A stretch of DNA of 38,770 nucleotides from Alphaproteobacteria bacterium. GTDB lineage: Bacteria > Pseudomonadota > Alphaproteobacteria > UBA8366 > Aestuariispiraceae. The DNA lies in NCBI GenBank assembly GCA_006844765.1, contig SPJV01000120.1, forward strand, positions 1 through 38,770, read 5' to 3'. The notes beneath the pieces were generated by a model. That model did no database searches, had not been told where the DNA came from, and saw only the letters and a program-made list of their open reading frames with translations. Made by a program: the position numbers and the translations under genes. This document shows positions 16,109 through 24,979 of this stretch, piece by piece. Each line of letters opens with the position of its first letter. Within the stretch, counting starts at the first letter, position 1.

Positions 16109-17354
16109 ACAGAGCCGCGGAACCCAACTCCTCGGAAATACGAAGTAATTGGTTATATTTAGCGAGCCGATCTGACCGGCTCAAAGAACCGGTTTTGATC
16201 TGACCGCAATTGGTTGCGACGGCAAGATCGGCGATGGTCGCGTCTTCGGTTTCCCCGGAACGGTGAGACATAACCGCTGTGTAACCTGCCTTATGGGCCG
16301 TTTCCACAGCCTCAAGGGTTTCGGTTAGCGTGCCGATCTGGTTGACCTTGATCAGGATCGAGTTTGCCGTGCCCTTCGCGATACCATCACGGAGCCGGAC
16401 AGGATTGGTGACGAAAAGGTCATCGCCCACCAACTGGCAGCGATCTCCGACCGCTTCGGTAAGCGCTTTCCAGCCATCCCAGTCATCCTCCGCCATTCCG
16501 TCTTCGATGGAAGCAATCGGATAGGCATCAACAAGTGCTTTCAGATAATCCACATGGCCTTCGGGGCTGAGGGTTTTCCCCTCCCCTTCAAGCACATAGG
16601 AGCCATCCTTGAAGTATTCCGTTGACGCGCAATCAAGCGCCAGGGCGACTTCAGAACCCGGCTTGTACCCTGCGCCTTCAATTGCCTGCATGATGAAATC
16701 CAGCGCTTCGGTTGCGGAGCCGAGATTGGGCGCAAACCCACCTTCATCACCGACGTTCGTTCCATGTCCCGCCTTTTTCAGCGCGCCTTTCAAGGCATGA
16801 AAGACCTCTGCCCCACAGCGCACCGCTTCCGGCATGCTTTCCGCGCCGACCGGCATGATCATGAATTCCTGAATATCGATTGGATTATCTGCATGCGCCC
16901 CGCCATTCACGATATTCATCAGCGGAACCGGCATGCGGCTGGCGAAAGCGCCACCGACATAACGATAGAGCGGCAGGCGTGCGTCATCGGCAGCAGCCTT
17001 GGCGAGCGCGAGGGAAACGCCCAAGATCGCATTAGCCCCCAGGCGCTGCTTATTCGCGGTGCCATCCAGCTCTATCATCGCGCGGTCTATCGCAACCTGA
17101 TCATCGCCATCGAGCCCAATCAGCGTATCGGCGATCTCTCCATTCACCGCATCACAGGCCTGCGCGACCCCTTTGCCAAGATAGCGTGCCCCGCCATCGC
17201 GCAGCTCATGGGCTTCATGCGCACCGGTTGACGCCCCACTGGGCACCGCAGCACGCCCGAAGGCCCCGGTCTCGAGGGATAGGTCAACCTCCACTGTCGG
17301 GTTACCCCGGCTATCAAGGATTTCACGGGCATGGATATCGATAATCGCGCTCAT
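16083..17354 (-). CDS. eno: Enolase
   Basis: Phosphopyruvate hydratase converts 2-phosphoglycerate to phosphoenolpyruvate in glycolysis and gluconeogenesis, and is often part of the RNA degradosome. The 423 residues are of family length. They begin with IHAREILDSRGNPTVEVD and contain the mobile-loop region SGASTGAHEA. Metal-site and catalytic regions are NVGDEGGFAPN, SIEDGMAEDDWDGW and LVGDDLFVTN; the signature SHRSGETEDATIADLAV comes near the C-terminus. ATG at 17354 is chosen over an upstream ATG because GGAGAG lies just before it and the conserved start follows. The last codons overlap a candidate small gene in another frame. Confidence 0.98.
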   Translation of the reverse strand: MSAIIDIHAREILDSRGNPTVEVDLSLETGAFGRAAVPSGASTGAHEAHELRDGGARYLGKGVAQACDAVNGEIADTLIGLDGDDQVAIDRAMIELDGTANKQRLGANAILGVSLALAKAAADDARLPLYRYVGGAFASRMPVPLMNIVNGGAHADNPIDIQEFMIMPVGAESMPEAVRCGAEVFHALKGALKKAGHGTNVGDEGGFAPNLGSATEALDFIMQAIEGAGYKPGSEVALALDCASTEYFKDGSYVLEGEGKTLSPEGHVDYLKALVDAYPIASIEDGMAEDDWDGWKALTEAVGDRCQLVGDDLFVTNPVRLRDGIAKGTANSILIKVNQIGTLTETLEAVETAHKAGYTAVMSHRSGETEDATIADLAVATNCGQIKTGSLSRSDRLAKYNQLLRISEELGSAALYDGSAFRR

Positions 17355-17486
17355 CGGGGTCTCTCCGGTCGCTGGAATGGTTCTGTACAGGCGAAGTGCG
17401 GCGCAGACTATTGCCCCGCCCGTCAAGGGCAAGCGAAAACTTCATGACGGATTGCCGCGTTAAGCGCCAACAGCAACAGTATTATG

Positions 17487-18998
17487 TTACCGAAAGCAGT
17501 CCTTGTGCGTCTCCCGTAAGGCAGCCTTTTGGACTTTGCCCATCGCATTGCGTGGCAACTCATCCAGGATAAACAGGGCCTTCGGTTGCTTGAAGCGCGC
17601 GATCTTTGGCTTGATTTTGGCCAGGATCGCATCCGCATCGAGCTGCGCGCCCGGCACCGGAACCAGAACACCGACAACGCCTTCCCCGAAATCCGGATGC
17701 GGCGCGCCGATTACGGCACTTTCCAGAACGCCTTCTTGATCATCCAGTAACAGCTCAACTTCCTTGGGATAGATGTTGAACCCGCCGGAGATGATGAGAT
17801 CCTTCGACCGACCGACAATCGATAGATAGCCGTCTTCATCGATCCGCCCCATGTCGCCGGTGATGAAGAAACCATCCGCGCGGAATTCCTCCGCGGTCTT
17901 ATCAGGCATCTTCCAATAGCCTTGAAAGACATTCGGCCCTTTGACCTCGACCATGCCGACATCACCCGTTTGGACAGGCGCGCCGGAATCCGGGTCAACA
18001 ACGCGGGCTTGAACACCATCCAAGGGAAATCCGACTGTACCGGCCCGACGATCCCCCTCAAGGGGGTTGGAGGTAATCATATTCGTTTCCGTCATCCCAT
18101 AGCGTTCCAGGATGTGGTGGCCTGTGCGCTCTTCAAAGGCTGTGTGGGTTTCGGCCAAGAGCGGCGCACTGCCGGAAACGAACAACCGCATGTGGCTGAC
18201 CAAGTCTGCCGTGAAGTCGCTGCTATCAAGAAGGCGCGTATAGAAAGTCGGAACCCCCATCATCGATGTTGCCTTTGGTAGGTTCTCAACCATCGCTTCC
18301 GTCTTAAAGGCAGGCAGGAAGATCATCGCCCCGCCGGCAAGGAAGGTGATGTTGGAGGCAACGAAAAGCCCATGGGTATGGAAGATCGGCAGCGCATGCA
18401 GCAGAACGTCCTCTTCCGTGAAGCCCCACGAAACCTTTAGAACTTCAGCATTCGAGAGCAAGTTCGCATGGCTTAGCATCGCGCCCTTCGACCGCCCGGT
18501 TGTCCCTGATGTATAAAGCAGGGCCGCCAGGTCATCGGGTTCACGCGATACGGTCTCAAACTCGCTACTCTGATCGGCCGCAGCCGCTATGAAGCTCCCG
18601 CCTCCGTGACCATCCAGGGTCAGCAATCGCGCGCCGTGCTTTTGTGCGACCGGGGTCAGAGCACCCTCCGCCTCCGGGGCGCAGAGCATCAGGCCGGGCT
18701 CCGCATTGCCGGCAAAGTAATCCAGCTCATCCGCGGTATAGGCAGTGTTCAACGGTAGCAGAACCAGTCCCGCCCTTACGCAAGCCGCATAGACCGCCAA
18801 AGCCTCTGCCGACTTAGGAACCTGCACTGCAACGCGGTCTCCCGGCTTCAGGCCTTGAGCGTTAAAGCAATTGGCATAGCGTGCCGCCATTTCCAGGAAG
18901 CCGGCATAACTAAGATGACTACCATCCGCTTGGATCAGGCAGGTCTTGTCACTTTCGGCGTGGCGGCCGAACAAAGCATCATAAAGGCAATTAGGCAT
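17487..18998 (-). CDS. matB: Malonyl-CoA synthetase
   Basis: The 503-residue AMP-forming acyl-CoA synthetase is assigned to malonate because it overlaps malonyl-CoA decarboxylase and follows a TRAP transporter in the MatPQMAB order. Motifs of the ANL superfamily are clear: the P-loop-like LLYTSGTTGRSKGAMLSH (about residue 155), the adenylate-binding YGMTETNM, and the hinge-region GDMGRIDEDGYLSIVGRSKD. The C-terminal catalytic lysine is in PRNAMGKVQK. It makes malonyl-CoA from malonate, ATP and CoA, and MatA then decarboxylates this to acetyl-CoA. The start lies 8 bp inside the end of matA. Confidence 0.93.
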   Translation of the reverse strand: MPNCLYDALFGRHAESDKTCLIQADGSHLSYAGFLEMAARYANCFNAQGLKPGDRVAVQVPKSAEALAVYAACVRAGLVLLPLNTAYTADELDYFAGNAEPGLMLCAPEAEGALTPVAQKHGARLLTLDGHGGGSFIAAAADQSSEFETVSREPDDLAALLYTSGTTGRSKGAMLSHANLLSNAEVLKVSWGFTEEDVLLHALPIFHTHGLFVASNITFLAGGAMIFLPAFKTEAMVENLPKATSMMGVPTFYTRLLDSSDFTADLVSHMRLFVSGSAPLLAETHTAFEERTGHHILERYGMTETNMITSNPLEGDRRAGTVGFPLDGVQARVVDPDSGAPVQTGDVGMVEVKGPNVFQGYWKMPDKTAEEFRADGFFITGDMGRIDEDGYLSIVGRSKDLIISGGFNIYPKEVELLLDDQEGVLESAVIGAPHPDFGEGVVGVLVPVPGAQLDADAILAKIKPKIARFKQPKALFILDELPRNAMGKVQKAALRETHKDCFR

Positions 18999-20310
18999 TT
19001 TCCGACTTCAATTCCCGACCCCGCTTTCCAAGCGCCCGGACCAATTGGCGCACGGGCTTGGAGGCGACGATCTTCTTTTCGTTAACAAAGGCTTCGTGGT
19101 TTTCCGCGACCTCACCCAGGTCGTAGAGATAGTTCACCATCGCCCCCCGCGCTGTCGCGACACCTTTGGCCGAGACATCGGCACGGGCATGGATATCAAA
19201 TAGCTGCGCGCCATTTCCAAGATGGAAGCGGGCAACCGGATCGAGCGGCAGGCCATCCTTCCGCTTTTCCTCAACCAAATAGCGGGCGACGAGCATCCGG
19301 ATTTCCTCCGCATCGACCCCATCCATCAAATCCTGGCGGCTACGTTTCAGTATGGCATTGGCAATCCGGCCAATGGCTTCATCCTCGGATACACTCTCCA
19401 ACCACCGGCCAAAGCCTGGCACGGGGGACAGTGTCACAAAGGACTTCAACTGCGGCATCTCTGCGGCCAGATCAGCGGCAACCTGTTTGATCAAGGAATT
19501 CCCGAAGGAAATCCCCTTCAAGCCGGTTTGGCAGTTACTGATCGAGTAAAAGACCGCCGTATTAGCTTGATGCGGGGCCAGAACCTCCCGCTTATCCTTC
19601 AAAATCGTTTGGATTGAATTCGGAATCCCACGGGTCAGCGCGACTTCAACAAAGATCAGCGGTTCTTCCGGCATCACCGGGTGGAAGAAGGCATAGCATC
19701 GGCGATCTGATGGCTGCATGCGTCCGCGCAGATCATCCCAGTCATTGATCGCATGGACCGCTTCATACTGAATGATCTTTTCAAGGATGTTGGCCGGAGT
19801 CTCCCAACTGATCCGTCGCATGACCAAAAAGCCCCGGTTGAACCAGGATCCAAACATATGCCGGAAGTCCGCATCGGTTCGGCCATATTCGGGTTTGTCC
19901 TTCAGCATGCGCAACAGGTCGACACGCATCTGGACGAGCGCTGCCGTGGCGCCCGGAACCTGATTGAGGCGCCGCAGAAGTTCTTGTCGAAGCGGTTCCG
20001 ACACTTGCATTAATTTCGAATAGTTCGCCCGATCCGGCTCTTCCCGATAGGCTTCCACCGCCGCTGCGATTGCGTCCGAATCAACATCCAACATTTCCGT
20101 CAGATAATCGAAGAACGCGGTCTTTTCCGCCTCATTCATTCCGTGATAGCGGCTAAGGACCGCAGTGGCATCCTTAACGCCGGTGACCTCGCCATGGACG
20201 GAGATCAATTCGGCACAAATCGCCTCGATAGCGCGCCCATCATCACCCGATGACCGCAATAGATTCCTATCGAACAGCGTTCCAAGAAGATCAGAGAAGA
20301 ATGAGCTCAA
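18991..20310 (-). CDS. matA: Malonyl-CoA decarboxylase
   Basis: The enzyme decarboxylates malonyl-CoA to acetyl-CoA. The 439-residue protein has the N-terminal helical MCD_N domain (to about residue 150) and the C-terminal GNAT-like MCD domain. The latter contains GSWFNRGFLVMRRISWETPA, AVHAINDWDDLRGRM, FYSISNCQTGLKGISFGNSLIKQV, TLSPVPGF and FHLGNGA. I favour a TTG start whose last two bases overlap the TGA stop of the TRAP large subunit (TTGA), since GGGAGAGG lies just ahead. An ATG at 20343 within the transporter gene would add 11 residues and is the alternative. The overlaps on both sides indicate tight coupling. Confidence 0.93.
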   Translation of the reverse strand: MSSFFSDLLGTLFDRNLLRSSGDDGRAIEAICAELISVHGEVTGVKDATAVLSRYHGMNEAEKTAFFDYLTEMLDVDSDAIAAAVEAYREEPDRANYSKLMQVSEPLRQELLRRLNQVPGATAALVQMRVDLLRMLKDKPEYGRTDADFRHMFGSWFNRGFLVMRRISWETPANILEKIIQYEAVHAINDWDDLRGRMQPSDRRCYAFFHPVMPEEPLIFVEVALTRGIPNSIQTILKDKREVLAPHQANTAVFYSISNCQTGLKGISFGNSLIKQVAADLAAEMPQLKSFVTLSPVPGFGRWLESVSEDEAIGRIANAILKRSRQDLMDGVDAEEIRMLVARYLVEEKRKDGLPLDPVARFHLGNGAQLFDIHARADVSAKGVATARGAMVNYLYDLGEVAENHEAFVNEKKIVASKPVRQLVRALGKRGRELKSENA

Positions 20311-21626
20311 AATACCTCTCCCATAAGCGCGGTGGGCAACCATGTGGCCAAGTCCGGAACAAGGCATAGAATTATGATTGCCACAACCATACAACCGACA
20401 AATGGGATCGACCCCTTTAATATCGTCTTCAAGGGGATATCAGGGGCAATCCCGTTGATGACATAGAGGTTGAGTCCGACCGGGGGAGAAATCAAGCCAA
20501 TCTCCATATTGATTGTTAGAACAACGGCAAACCAATAGGGATCGAAGCCCGCTGAGATCACGACCGGCAGCAAAATCGGCGCCGCCATCAAAATCACCGC
20601 AACCGGTGGCAGGAAGAATCCCGCGACCAACAAGAACAGGTTGATCGCAATCATCAGGGCCCATTTGTTCACGCCCAGGGTCACGATCCATTCGGCAATC
20701 GACTGGGTGATGAACAGGCTGGACAGCATATAGGAAAACACGCCGGCAGCACCGATGATAAACAGGATCATGACGCTTTCCCGCGTCGAATCCCGCAACA
20801 CCACCCACAGCGCCTTGGGGCTCCACAGTTTGTAGATGACGCAGGCGACCGACACGCATAGCAAGGCCCCGACTGCCGCCGTCTCAGACGGTGTCGCGAT
20901 GCCGCCATACATGGCATAGAGGACGCCGATGATAATCAACAAGAACGGCAGCACACGGGGCATGATCTCAAACCGCTGCCGCCAGCTGTACTGCTTTGTC
21001 GCAAGCACCTCGGCCGATCCATTACGCCATGTGTCAAACAGCGACCAGGCCATGAACAATCCGACAAGCAAGACACCTGGGATAACCCCCGCCAGGAACA
21101 GCCGGCCAATCGAGGTCTCCGTCGCGATCCCATAGACGATCATGGTGATGGAGGGCGGGATCAGAATGCCGAGAGTTCCGCCGGCAGCAATTGACCCGGC
21201 AGCAACACCATCCGGGTAGCCGCGTTTCCGCATTTCCGGAATGCCCATTTTGCCAATTGCCGCGCAGGTCGCCGGGGACGAGCCAGACATCGCCGCGAAC
21301 AAGGCACAGGCTCCCAGGTTGGAGATTACCAACCCGCCCGGCACCCGGGTCAACCAGCGCTCTAAAGCCTCATAGAGGTCAGCCCCTGCCCTGGTCGAGG
21401 CAATTGAGGCGCCCATGATGATGAACATCGGAATAGACAAGAGTGCGAAGCTGTCCAGTTTACCGAAGAGGATCTCCGGCATTAGCTCCAAGGACCGCAG
21501 CCCGTCGAAAATCACCAGAAAGACGGCGGCAACAACCAACAGACCGTTTGCGACAGAAATGCCGGAGAACAGCACCAAGATCGTCGCCATCGCGACGATG
21601 GCGCCCAGGACGAGAGGATCATTCAT
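20307..21626 (-). CDS. matM: TRAP transporter large permease (DctM family), probable malonate uptake
   Basis: The 439-residue inner-membrane protein has about 12 hydrophobic segments and DctM-family motifs. These include SIPMFIIMGASIASTRAGADLY near the N-terminus and AMSGSSPATCAAIGKMGIPEM, with a TLGILIPPSI substrate-path loop and MEIGLISPPVGLNLYVINGIAP near the C-terminus. It forms the sodium-coupled transport unit with the small permease, whose gene overlaps its start by 4 bp. The malonate assignment rests on the downstream matA and matB genes and on the Sinorhizobium matPQMAB arrangement known to me; sequence alone does not give the substrate. Confidence 0.9.
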   Translation of the reverse strand: MNDPLVLGAIVAMATILVLFSGISVANGLLVVAAVFLVIFDGLRSLELMPEILFGKLDSFALLSIPMFIIMGASIASTRAGADLYEALERWLTRVPGGLVISNLGACALFAAMSGSSPATCAAIGKMGIPEMRKRGYPDGVAAGSIAAGGTLGILIPPSITMIVYGIATETSIGRLFLAGVIPGVLLVGLFMAWSLFDTWRNGSAEVLATKQYSWRQRFEIMPRVLPFLLIIIGVLYAMYGGIATPSETAAVGALLCVSVACVIYKLWSPKALWVVLRDSTRESVMILFIIGAAGVFSYMLSSLFITQSIAEWIVTLGVNKWALMIAINLFLLVAGFFLPPVAVILMAAPILLPVVISAGFDPYWFAVVLTINMEIGLISPPVGLNLYVINGIAPDIPLKTILKGSIPFVGCMVVAIIILCLVPDLATWLPTALMGEVF

Positions 21627-22177
21627 TCTTCATCCTCCAGACCGAAGGGTGCCTCATATCCGGCGATGACCGCATAGAAATCCGCAACCATTTGCAAAAG
21701 GAAAAGGCTGAAGCCAAGCGGCAACGCCAAATAGGGGATCCAGAGCCGCACACCCCAGACCGTGTCAGACCGCCAGTTGCGGGAGAAAGCTTCATACCAA
21801 TATTCAAATCCATAAAAGAGCATCAGAGACACGACAGCGATTCCAAGCCCCATCGTACACAGCGACAGGATCAGCCGTGCCCTACCCTTCAGGGCCAATG
21901 GGATCAGATCGACATTCACATGGCCACGCAGGCGCTGGACATAGGGGAGCCCCAACATCGTCGCGGCGATGACCAGATAGACCACGGCCTCTGTCTGCCA
22001 GATCGTCGATTGATTGAGGACATAGCGAACAAAGATCATCTGACAGGTGATAAGAACCGCTGACAGGATCATGGATGCCGCGACCCAACCGCTGACAGTT
22101 GAAATCATCGCAACAAGCCTTAGGAAACGGCTGTTTCCTGCCTCAGCCAGTTTTCCGGCTGCACCGTGACCAGACAT
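21623..22177 (-). CDS. matQ: TRAP transporter small permease (DctQ family)
   Basis: The 184-residue inner-membrane protein has four predicted membrane helices, the normal DctQ topology (about residues 28-50, 65-85, 105-125, 150-172). The family motif YVLNQSTIWQTEAVVYLVIAA is present, followed by RLRGHVNVDLI. It scaffolds the large permease. It has an extra N-terminal stretch of about 20 polar residues before the first helix. A purine-rich GGGGGG precedes the ATG. It overlaps the next gene by ATGA and is separated from the binding-protein gene by about 140 bp that hold a hairpin. Confidence 0.9.
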   Translation of the reverse strand: MSGHGAAGKLAEAGNSRFLRLVAMISTVSGWVAASMILSAVLITCQMIFVRYVLNQSTIWQTEAVVYLVIAATMLGLPYVQRLRGHVNVDLIPLALKGRARLILSLCTMGLGIAVVSLMLFYGFEYWYEAFSRNWRSDTVWGVRLWIPYLALPLGFSLFLLQMVADFYAVIAGYEAPFGLEDEE

Positions 22178-22262
22178 GTGCCCCCCTTCGGCCTTCCCCC
22201 TTCAGCATCGCCCTAGTCGGGTCCCGCCAAAGACAATCGCCAAAATCATCCACCAGAAAGAC

Positions 22263-22297
22263 GATGGGGAAACCAGTTTGGCACCGGCTTCCCCATC
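22263..22297 (-). promoter_or_regulatory. Hairpin between TRAP binding-protein and permease genes
   Basis: A perfect 9-bp inverted repeat (GATGGGGAA / TTCCCCATC) with a 17-nt loop lies just after the binding-protein stop. On the reverse strand it is followed by GTCTTTCT, a weak U-rich tail. Such intercistronic hairpins often stabilise the upstream mRNA or partly terminate. They favour high expression of the binding protein over the permeases. Confidence 0.55.
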
Positions 22298-22316
22298 AAC
22301 CCAGTTCGTAAAGTGA

Positions 22317-23306
22317 CTATTCGACCGACAGAGCCATGTCGAGGAGCTTCTGACCATCGGGCACAGACTCGACGAAGTTCTTGTAGGACGACTGCTTGGC
22401 AATCGCGCGCCATGCCTCAAACTCAGCAGGCGTCATGTTTGCGATCTCTACCCCGGCATCCTTATAGACCTTGACGGAGGCCGCATCCTGCTTCTTCGCT
22501 TCAGCAAGATAGAAAGCTTCCGCTTTCGCAGCGCCCGCCTTGATCGCGGCTTTTTGTGCGTCATTTAGATCTTCGAAAGCGGACTTATTCATCAGCAGCG
22601 GTTGATACATGAACCACAGCGCGACATCGCCAGCCGGCGTGTAGCACTTCGCTTGCTCATAAATCCGGTAGGACACGAAAGAGGAAGAAGACGTATTCGC
22701 CGCCTGCAGCACACCGGTCTGCATTGCCGTGTAGATTTCAGAAGAGGCCATGGAAGCAATCGATGCGCCTGCTGAAGCCAGCATTTGCTCAAAGGCCTTG
22801 CCCGCCGCACGGGTTTGCAGCCCTTTTACATGTTCGGGCGATGTGATGCAGCGATCAACACCAACAAAACCACCGGCCAGATAGCCGTGAACCAGAACCA
22901 TCACATCATCTTCGGCCATCAGATTTTGTAGCTCACCCATGAAAGGTGAGTTATTCAGGCGCGCGGCATGGTCATGATTCTTAACCAGGCCCGGCATCAG
23001 GGTGAGGTTGAATTCCGGACGCTGGCCACCGGCATAAGAAAGCGGGAAGACCGTCATATCAAGCTGACCACGGGACAGCGGCTTGTACTGCTCGCGCGGT
23101 TTAAAAAGGGATTTCGACGGGAAGATTTTGATCGACAGATCAACACCCGCCTTCTCAACTTCCTGCGCGACAATCTCTGCCACTTTGTGCCGGACATCCT
23201 TCGTCGACCATTGGTGCGACAAACGAAGTTCCGTTGCCGCTGCCGGAACAGAAGCCACACCACATAAGGCAAGCGCCGCCACAGCGGCTTTAACTGTATA
23301 TTTCAT
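22317..23306 (-). CDS. matP: TRAP transporter substrate-binding protein (DctP family), probable malonate binder
   Basis: The 329-residue periplasmic protein starts with a Sec signal peptide (MKYTVKAAVAALALCG, cleavage likely after VPAAA). The mature DctP fold contains RLSHQW, a central GLQTRAAGKAFEQ with the ligand-carboxylate-binding Arg, and NTSSSSFVSYRIYEQ. ATG at 23306 is preferred because GGAGGAAA precedes it and the signal peptide follows at once; upstream ATGs would ruin the signal peptide. It is the first gene of the operon with matQ, matM, matA and matB. The divergent GntR gene and the intervening palindrome point to malonate-responsive repression. Confidence 0.92.
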   Translation of the reverse strand: MKYTVKAAVAALALCGVASVPAAATELRLSHQWSTKDVRHKVAEIVAQEVEKAGVDLSIKIFPSKSLFKPREQYKPLSRGQLDMTVFPLSYAGGQRPEFNLTLMPGLVKNHDHAARLNNSPFMGELQNLMAEDDVMVLVHGYLAGGFVGVDRCITSPEHVKGLQTRAAGKAFEQMLASAGASIASMASSEIYTAMQTGVLQAANTSSSSFVSYRIYEQAKCYTPAGDVALWFMYQPLLMNKSAFEDLNDAQKAAIKAGAAKAEAFYLAEAKKQDAASVKVYKDAGVEIANMTPAEFEAWRAIAKQSSYKNFVESVPDGQKLLDMALSVE

Positions 23307-23400
23307 CTGTTTCCTCCCAAGCGGTCGCTGTGCCGCATGTTGTTTGCCCATTAACTGGGATTGCTTGATCCTAGGGCAGCTGCATTCAGAGTCAACGGTT

Positions 23401-23410
23401 TTGTATACAA
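23401..23410. promoter_or_regulatory. TTGTATACAA palindrome, candidate GntR (MatR-type) operator
   Basis: A perfect 10-bp palindrome lies midway between the divergent TRAP operon and the GntR gene. From memory, the Rhizobium MatR site is TCTTGTATACACGA, whose core TTGTATACA is identical here, and FadR-type GntR proteins favour such TNGTNNNACNA-like sites. A related half-site ATACAA lies about 20 bp to the right (GAATACAAAG). Confidence 0.7.
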
Positions 23411-23454
23411 TTTTGATTTTGCCGAATACAAAGAAGGGCGTTAAACTCCACGCC

Positions 23455-24123
23455 ATGAAGCAGAGACGGGCAAATCAAATCCAAGAAGCACTGGAACACG
23501 CGATCTTTGTCGGCGAGTTCTCCGATGGGGATCGGCTTGACGAAGTCACACTTTCCAACCGATTCAATGTCTCCAGAACCCCACTCCGCGAAGCATTTCA
23601 GGCTCTCGCCGCAAGTGGTTTCGTTGAACTACAGCCCGGCCGGGGCGCCTTCGTCCGCCATCCCTCCCCCACAGAATTGGTGGAAATGTTCGAAGTAATG
23701 GCAGAGATGGAAAGCTTCTGCGCAAGATTGGCAGCGCGCCGGATGGGACCAGAAGAGCTACAAGAATTCCGAAAAGCCACAGATGACTGCGATATTGCAC
23801 GAGAAGGCGGCGACCCGGACGTCTATTATTGGGAAAATGAGCGGTTTCACGCCCTATTGTACCAAGCGAGCGGCAATAGCTTCCTGGCCTCCGAAGCCGC
23901 AAAGCTACATCGGCGTTTACAGCCCTTTCGGCGTCTACAGCTTCGTGGACGCGGGCGGATGAACCAATCGATGGACGAGCATCGCACTATCCTGAACGCC
24001 ATTGACGCCGGCGATTCGAACGCGGCGGCGGCCGCTGCACGGGACCATGTCTCCGTTCAGGGCGAAAAATTCACTGACCTCATGTCCAACATTGCACGCG
24101 CCAAGGAAAAGCCGGCCGCCTGA
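23455..24123 (+). CDS. matR: GntR family regulator (FadR/FCD subfamily), probable malonate operon repressor
   Basis: The 222-residue protein has an N-terminal winged HTH (about residues 4-70, LSNRFNVSRTPLREAFQAL then GFVELQPGRGAFV). An all-helical FCD effector domain follows, whose metal-type residues can be seen in NERFHALLYQASGN, DEHRTILNAI and ARDHV. FCD regulators bind small carboxylates. Start at the ATG before KQRRANQIQ is chosen from the family layout; the ribosome binding site is weak. Divergence from the malonate TRAP operon across a MatR-like palindrome supports a MatR role. Sinorhizobium GtrA is a comparable GntR regulator of matPQMAB. Confidence 0.88.
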   Translation: MKQRRANQIQEALEHAIFVGEFSDGDRLDEVTLSNRFNVSRTPLREAFQALAASGFVELQPGRGAFVRHPSPTELVEMFEVMAEMESFCARLAARRMGPEELQEFRKATDDCDIAREGGDPDVYYWENERFHALLYQASGNSFLASEAAKLHRRLQPFRRLQLRGRGRMNQSMDEHRTILNAIDAGDSNAAAAAARDHVSVQGEKFTDLMSNIARAKEKPAA

Positions 24124-24164
24124 GCTTTTCTGAATAACCACCAGAGAAGCCGCCAAGAAATCCG

Positions 24165-24827
24165 TCAGGAAGACCGGTTTGCACGCCTTTGCGCGAACAG
24201 GCTTCGCAGGCCTTTGATGAATGCCTTCACTTTCTTCAAGGGCCCTTCCGTCAGATCCTCAAAGGCTATTTCGATCTCGACCCTTAGCGGATCAATGAAA
24301 TCCCGCATGATCTTGATATAAAGCCGCCAGAGAAAGATGAAGAACCCGGCCAAGGCGATAAAGAAGAAGATATTGAACCAAGGAATGATCGTCTCATCGA
24401 CGCTCTCAGCCGGGCGAATATCCACCACATTGGGGAACATGGTCAGGAACTCGATCCGCCAACCATAATGGGTAACCACCCCCCAGACCGGTGCCCCCTC
24501 TGTCGACACCAGCCCCTGCGCCGCGGCGACCAAGGACCCGCTATCGAACTTGAAATAGGGCGGATAGGACCAATTCGTATCTTCATTTCGGTAGACATAA
24601 GGGTCGCCATCGGGTGAGACCGCGTTGATGAAACGAACATCGCGGTTGAACTGCTTGTCTGTCAGCGCGTCCTGTTCCGCCCAGAACCACCCTTTACCGC
24701 CAATATCCATCCGCTTCACATCAGTCCCGACAATGCGGACGATGTCATTCTGCGGCAGTGAATAATGCAGGGTAAGACCGAATGCGATGGTCAGCAGCGC
24801 AAGTAGGCCCCACTTCACCTTTGCCAT
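24165..24827 (-). CDS. DUF1523 family membrane protein
   Basis: The 220-residue protein resembles the DUF1523 family of alphaproteobacteria, which has no known function. It has an N-terminal membrane helix (about residues 4-22, WGLLALLTIAFGLTL) and a likely periplasmic middle domain. That domain contains the typical NDIVRIVGTDVKRMD, a DVRFINAVSPDGDPYVYRNEDT-type region and WGVVTHYGWRIEFLTMFPNVVDIRP. A second helix near residues 155-175 is followed by a basic C-terminal tail. ATG at 24827 with GAGG just upstream is preferred to an ATG ten codons earlier. It is a single gene between the GntR gene and the M24 gene. Confidence 0.85.
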   Translation of the reverse strand: MAKVKWGLLALLTIAFGLTLHYSLPQNDIVRIVGTDVKRMDIGGKGWFWAEQDALTDKQFNRDVRFINAVSPDGDPYVYRNEDTNWSYPPYFKFDSGSLVAAAQGLVSTEGAPVWGVVTHYGWRIEFLTMFPNVVDIRPAESVDETIIPWFNIFFFIALAGFFIFLWRLYIKIMRDFIDPLRVEIEIAFEDLTEGPLKKVKAFIKGLRSLFAQRRANRSS

Positions 24828-24979
24828 ATAAACCTCATAAACCTTTATTGCGGCCAAAAGTGATCCCAGGCCTTTCAGGTAATGTGGTGCTTGTCGCCGT
24901 GCAGCGCAATATCAACCGTTGCTCTGTCAATCAATACCGCAGCTTCCCTTGAGGTTAGCGCGGCACCTACCCACCGCAT

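Noticed and set aside
21443..22063. 206-codon open frame antisense to the TRAP permease genes
   Set aside because: The Arg/Gln/Pro-rich composition and position opposite two overlapping transporter genes show it is a shadow.
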